From Rhizorhapis sp. SPR117 (GTDB lineage Bacteria > Pseudomonadota > Alphaproteobacteria > Sphingomonadales > Sphingomonadaceae): 9,233 nt of DNA. Below, piece by piece: positions 6,679-9,233 of the stretch. How positions within the stretch are numbered: the first letter of the stretch is position 1; every line of letters starts with the position of its first letter. The notes under the pieces were generated by a model. It saw only the letters and a list, made by a program, of their open reading frames with translations, did no database searches and was not told the origin of the DNA. The position numbers and the translations under genes are program-made. The stretch is from the NCBI RefSeq assembly GCF_021742065.1, contig NZ_JAKKIE010000090.1, forward strand, positions 1-9,233. Reading direction: 5' to 3'.

Positions 6679-7476
6679 GTGAAGTTACTTGAAGTCGAAC
6701 GGCGCGGTCATGTCGTTATTGTCACGATAAATCGCGCCGACAAGCGTAACGCTTTGGGTGATTCGGGCGACGGAGAAGAATTTGCAACGCTGTTCAGCGC
6801 ACTGAACGAGGATAATGAGGTGCGCTGCATAATTCTTACCGGGGCAGGGAAGGCCTTTTCCGCTGGCGGGGATCTCAAGGCGATGCGCGAACGGACCGGT
6901 GCATTTTCCGGCAATGGGATCGAACTTCGCAACGGCTACCGCAGACGGATTCATGCCATCGCTCATGCCTTGTACGGCCTTGATGTCCCCTTGATCGCCG
7001 CGGTTAACGGGCCGGCTATCGGTTTCGGATGTGATCTGGCCTGTTTTGCCGACATTCGTATTGCTTCCGAGAATGCTCGTTTTGGTGCGGTCTTTTTAAA
7101 GCTTGGGCTCGTCCCGGGCGACGGGGGCGCTTGGCTGCTTCCACGGGTCATTGGTCACAGCCGGGCTGCCGAGCTGTTTTTTTCCGGAGATGTGATTGAT
7201 GCTCACACTGCCTGTGAATGGGGCATGGTTAGCCGTGTCGTCGCGCCGGAAGCGCTGATCGATGAAAGCATGGCTCTGGCAGTCAGGATTGCAGCAATGC
7301 CGCCTCAGGCCTTGCGCCTGACCAAGCGTATGATGCGGCAAGGGCAGACGAGCAACTATGACGCGGCCCTTGACCTCGCTGCTTCGACACAGGCCCTGCT
7401 GCACATGACGGAGGATCACCGAGAGGGGCTGGATGCCGCAGCTGACAAACGGCAGGCAAGGTTCACAGGAGCATGA
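6679..7476 (+). CDS. Crotonase (enoyl-CoA hydratase/isomerase) superfamily protein with altered active site
   Basis: A 265-residue crotonase-fold protein, full length for the family, probably a cytoplasmic hexamer or trimer acting on an acyl-CoA. The N-terminal strand VVIVTINRADKRNAL, the oxyanion-hole segment FSAGGDLKAM (60-69) and the second oxyanion motif VNGPAIGFGCDLA (109-121) are clear. Hydratases normally carry two glutamates. Here the first position is Asp119 and the second is Phe139 in FGAVFLKLGLVPG, while Asp148 appears in PGDGGAW. Simple enoyl-CoA hydration is therefore unlikely; isomerisation, C-C bond cleavage or another crotonase reaction is more plausible, by inference. It starts at GTG 6679, with GGGG about ten bases upstream as a weak ribosome binding site. 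Its stop overlaps the start of the hydrolase gene (ATGA), so the two are co-translated. Confidence 0.88.
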   Translation: MKLLEVERRGHVVIVTINRADKRNALGDSGDGEEFATLFSALNEDNEVRCIILTGAGKAFSAGGDLKAMRERTGAFSGNGIELRNGYRRRIHAIAHALYGLDVPLIAAVNGPAIGFGCDLACFADIRIASENARFGAVFLKLGLVPGDGGAWLLPRVIGHSRAAELFFSGDVIDAHTACEWGMVSRVVAPEALIDESMALAVRIAAMPPQALRLTKRMMRQGQTSNYDAALDLAASTQALLHMTEDHREGLDAAADKRQARFTGA

Positions 7477-8342
7477 CCGGCGCTCCGGAGTGGTTCAACG
7501 CGGCGATCGAGGCGCCCGTCACGCGTAAGAAGATCCTTGTCGAGGGTGCAGAGATTGAAACGCTGTCCTGGGGTGACGTCGGGCGACCAGGCCTTCTGTT
7601 CGTTCACGGTAACGGTGCCCATGCGGACTGGTGGAGGCCGTTCGCGCCGCTATTTTCCGATCAGTATCGCGTGGGCGGATTCTCCTTTTCGGGCATGGGT
7701 CATTCGGCTTGGCGGCCAGAGTACAGCTACGACATACACCGTAAGGAGCTTGCAGCAGCAGCGGAGTCGCTGGGTCTTTTTGCGGGGCCGCAAAAGCCGT
7801 GGATCGTCGCGCACTCGATCGGTGGCTTGCCCGCTCTGCTGGAGGTTGCCGGGGAAGGGGGCGAGCGTTTCGGAGGATTGATTCTTGCAGATACTGGTTT
7901 TGCACCACCTCCGGTCGATCCCTTCACCAACCGTAAAAAGTGGGTCAGCCCCATTTTTGCAACCCGCGAAGAGGGGGTATCTCGTTTCCGGCTGCGACCG
8001 GCACAGGAGTGCCCTAACCCGTGGCTGCTCAACTTCATCGGTCTGCACTCGCTGTCGGAGGTGGAAAGCGGTGGTTGGCGTTGGTCCTTCGACCCGGACT
8101 CAGATGCCACGCGGGGCCTCATATCCGATGACGCTGTTGAGCATGCGCTTGGAAACGCAAAGTGTCCATTAGCGTTCGTTTGGGGCGAGCAATCCGCGAT
8201 TATAACCCCGGAAGTCGTCGAGACGAACCGCAATATGACCCCGCCGCAAACTCCCTTTGTCGGAATACCCTCTGCCGGTCACCATCTTATGGTCGATCAG
8301 CCTCTGGCATTTGTCAGTGCCGTCAGGGGACTGCTTCCCTGA
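7473..8342 (+). CDS. Alpha/beta hydrolase
   Basis: A 289-residue alpha/beta-hydrolase-fold protein without signal peptide. The oxyanion motif is GLLFVHGNGAHADWW (40-54), the nucleophile elbow is VAHSIGG with Ser115, and the catalytic histidine is in SAGHHLMVDQP (His270, with His271 next to it). The usual D-x-RGxGxS strand reads GFSFSGMGHS here. The acid residue is not obvious: the expected position reads FVWGEQSAII rather than the common GxxD. Family members include C-C hydrolases of meta-cleavage pathways, esterases and thioesterases, and the substrate is unknown. The ATG overlaps the crotonase stop by ATGA, so the hydrolase probably works on or near the crotonase product. Fold assignment is secure; reaction is not. 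Confidence 0.88.
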   Translation: MTGAPEWFNAAIEAPVTRKKILVEGAEIETLSWGDVGRPGLLFVHGNGAHADWWRPFAPLFSDQYRVGGFSFSGMGHSAWRPEYSYDIHRKELAAAAESLGLFAGPQKPWIVAHSIGGLPALLEVAGEGGERFGGLILADTGFAPPPVDPFTNRKKWVSPIFATREEGVSRFRLRPAQECPNPWLLNFIGLHSLSEVESGGWRWSFDPDSDATRGLISDDAVEHALGNAKCPLAFVWGEQSAIITPEVVETNRNMTPPQTPFVGIPSAGHHLMVDQPLAFVSAVRGLLP

Positions 8343-8417
8343 CTGAAGGAACGCTCCAGGCATAGGCGCGGTGCGCGGATTGTGCGATGCATCGAAAACC
8401 GCGCAAGGGCTGCAGGC

Positions 8418-8439
8418 ACGGGCCTTCGGCCTTGCCCGT
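8418..8439. terminator. Possible terminator hairpin after the hydrolase gene
   Basis: ACGGGC (8418-8423) pairs with GCCCGT (8434-8439) around a CTTCGGCCTT loop, followed by CTTCGTCT, which is only modestly T-rich. It lies between the stop codons of the convergent hydrolase and glucose dehydrogenase genes. Confidence 0.35.
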
Positions 8440-8472
8440 CTTCGTCTGCCGGATGGAGCAATCGCCCCTCTG

Positions 8473-9156
8473 TCAGTCCGCTCTATCCTTTGGTAGAGCG
8501 TAAGCCACGATATAATCACCGATTTTGGTATTCAGCATCAAATGCCCGCCTGCTGCGATCACCACGAATTGCCGTCCGCTCTTGGGTGAAACATATGTCA
8601 TCGGCGTAGCCTGGCCTCCGGCCGGCAAACGGGCCTTCCAGCGCAAAGACCCCGTCGAACTGTCGAATGCCCGAATATAACGGTCCTGGGTGGCGGCAAT
8701 GAATATGAGGCCGCCGCGTGTGGTAACCGCGCCACCCATGTTGGGCGTTCCCATGGGGATCGGTAGTTGCGAAGATAGGCCCATCGGTCCGCTGTCCCGC
8801 GCCGTACCGATCGGATGTGACCACACCACCTTGCGACTGATCATGTCCACGGCCGTCAAGCGCCCGTAGGGCGGTGCCTGGCATGGAGCAAACAGAGGTG
8901 ACAAAAAGGGCGACGGCTTGGCCGCATAGGGGGTCCCGGCTTGTGCCGACAAGCCGTGCGGCGGCGCAATGTCCTTGCTCAGGTCCGCCGGACGAACCCC
9001 AAGTCGATCGGCCTCCTTGCGTGGAATCAATGAATTGCGATTGGCCACATGATTGGAATTGACAATGAGAAGCTTCCTATCGACGTCCACCGACACGCCG
9101 CCCCAGTCGGTTCCACCCAGAAAACCGGGATAGGCAATAGCCGACTTTACACCTGG
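8473..9156 (-). pseudogene. gcd: Membrane-bound PQQ-dependent glucose dehydrogenase, C-terminal fragment cut by the IS
   Basis: The last 227 codons of a quinoprotein dehydrogenase of the Gcd (glucose/quinate/shikimate) family, whose members have about 800 residues. The full enzyme sits in the inner membrane and oxidises sugars in the periplasm, passing electrons to ubiquinone. The remaining propeller blades match E. coli Gcd closely: PGFLGGTDWGG, GTPYAAKPSPFLSP, FIAATQDRYIRAF, PAGGQATPMTY, AAGGH with the conserved histidine, and GDYIVAYALP at the end. The 5' part, including the membrane helices and the PQQ and ubiquinone sites upstream, is removed at 9156 by the IS end. Reading in frame into the IS gives an artificial start (TTG at 9183) that adds nine residues, but such a product would lack its membrane anchor. 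It is unrelated to the acyl-CoA genes and is probably part of the original insertion site. Confidence 0.85.
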
Positions 9157-9233
9157 TGTCAACGTCGGGGTAAAATTGTGCAAGATTCCGGTGTAAAACT
9201 GTACCAGTTGGATTGAACAAAAAGCCTCAGATC
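9157..9233 (+). mobile_element. Terminus of an IS21-like insertion sequence (right copy, end facing inward)
   Basis: The element starts TGTCAACGTC at 9157 and continues past the window. Two related terminal units lie at 9166-9182 and 9189-9206, as seen at IS21-family ends. Bases 9157-9229 are the perfect reverse complement of 1-73, so this is the same IS terminus in the opposite orientation. It interrupts the glucose dehydrogenase gene. The 77 bases shown may equal the overlap length of a short-read assembly that broke at this repeat. Confidence 0.7.

Noticed and set aside
1..9233. CRISPR array, tRNA, rRNA or defence system
   Set aside because: No regularly spaced repeats, tRNA-like folds, rRNA segments or known defence domains were seen.

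Overview
This window looks like accessory DNA from a GC-rich alphaproteobacterium. The protein families and their phrasing (Rv3520c-type luciferase-like enzyme, CaiB-type CoA-transferases, thiolase, crotonase, membrane glucose dehydrogenase) best suit a sphingomonad. That placement is inference, because no rRNA, tRNA or marker gene is present.

Both ends of the window are the same 73 bp sequence in opposite orientation (1-73 and 9157-9229). It starts TGTCAACG and carries two related internal repeats, as expected for one terminus of an IS21-like insertion sequence. The 9.1 kb between is therefore bounded by two inverted IS copies, and the contig probably ends there because of that repeat. The right-hand copy cuts a membrane-bound PQQ glucose dehydrogenase gene (8473-9156, minus strand), leaving its C-terminal 227 residues.

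Layout, left to right: an IS end; a gene-poor leader with a possible folded RNA; a plus-strand set of an ABM-domain protein (338-646), a carboxymuconolactone decarboxylase-like protein that seems to lack its N-terminus (731-1027) and a luciferase-like flavin oxidoreductase (1067-2134), closed by an intrinsic terminator. A 460 bp intergenic stretch with a 12 bp palindrome follows. Next comes a two-domain class III CoA-transferase frame (2598-5048) split by an in-frame TAG at 3990-3992. A minus-strand thiolase (5173-6438) converges on it across a 16 bp hairpin. Divergent from the thiolase are a crotonase (6679-7476) and an alpha/beta hydrolase (7473-8342) that overlap by ATGA. Last come the truncated glucose dehydrogenase and the second IS end.

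Together the genes read as a peripheral acyl-CoA degradation module: CoA activation by transfer (CoA-transferase), hydration/isomerisation or C-C cleavage (crotonase plus hydrolase) and thiolysis (thiolase), with oxidative steps from the flavin enzyme and perhaps the ABM protein. The substrate cannot be read from the sequence. The most noteworthy points are the amber-interrupted fused CoA-transferase, the crotonase lacking both usual catalytic glutamates, and the composite-transposon-like IS boundaries.
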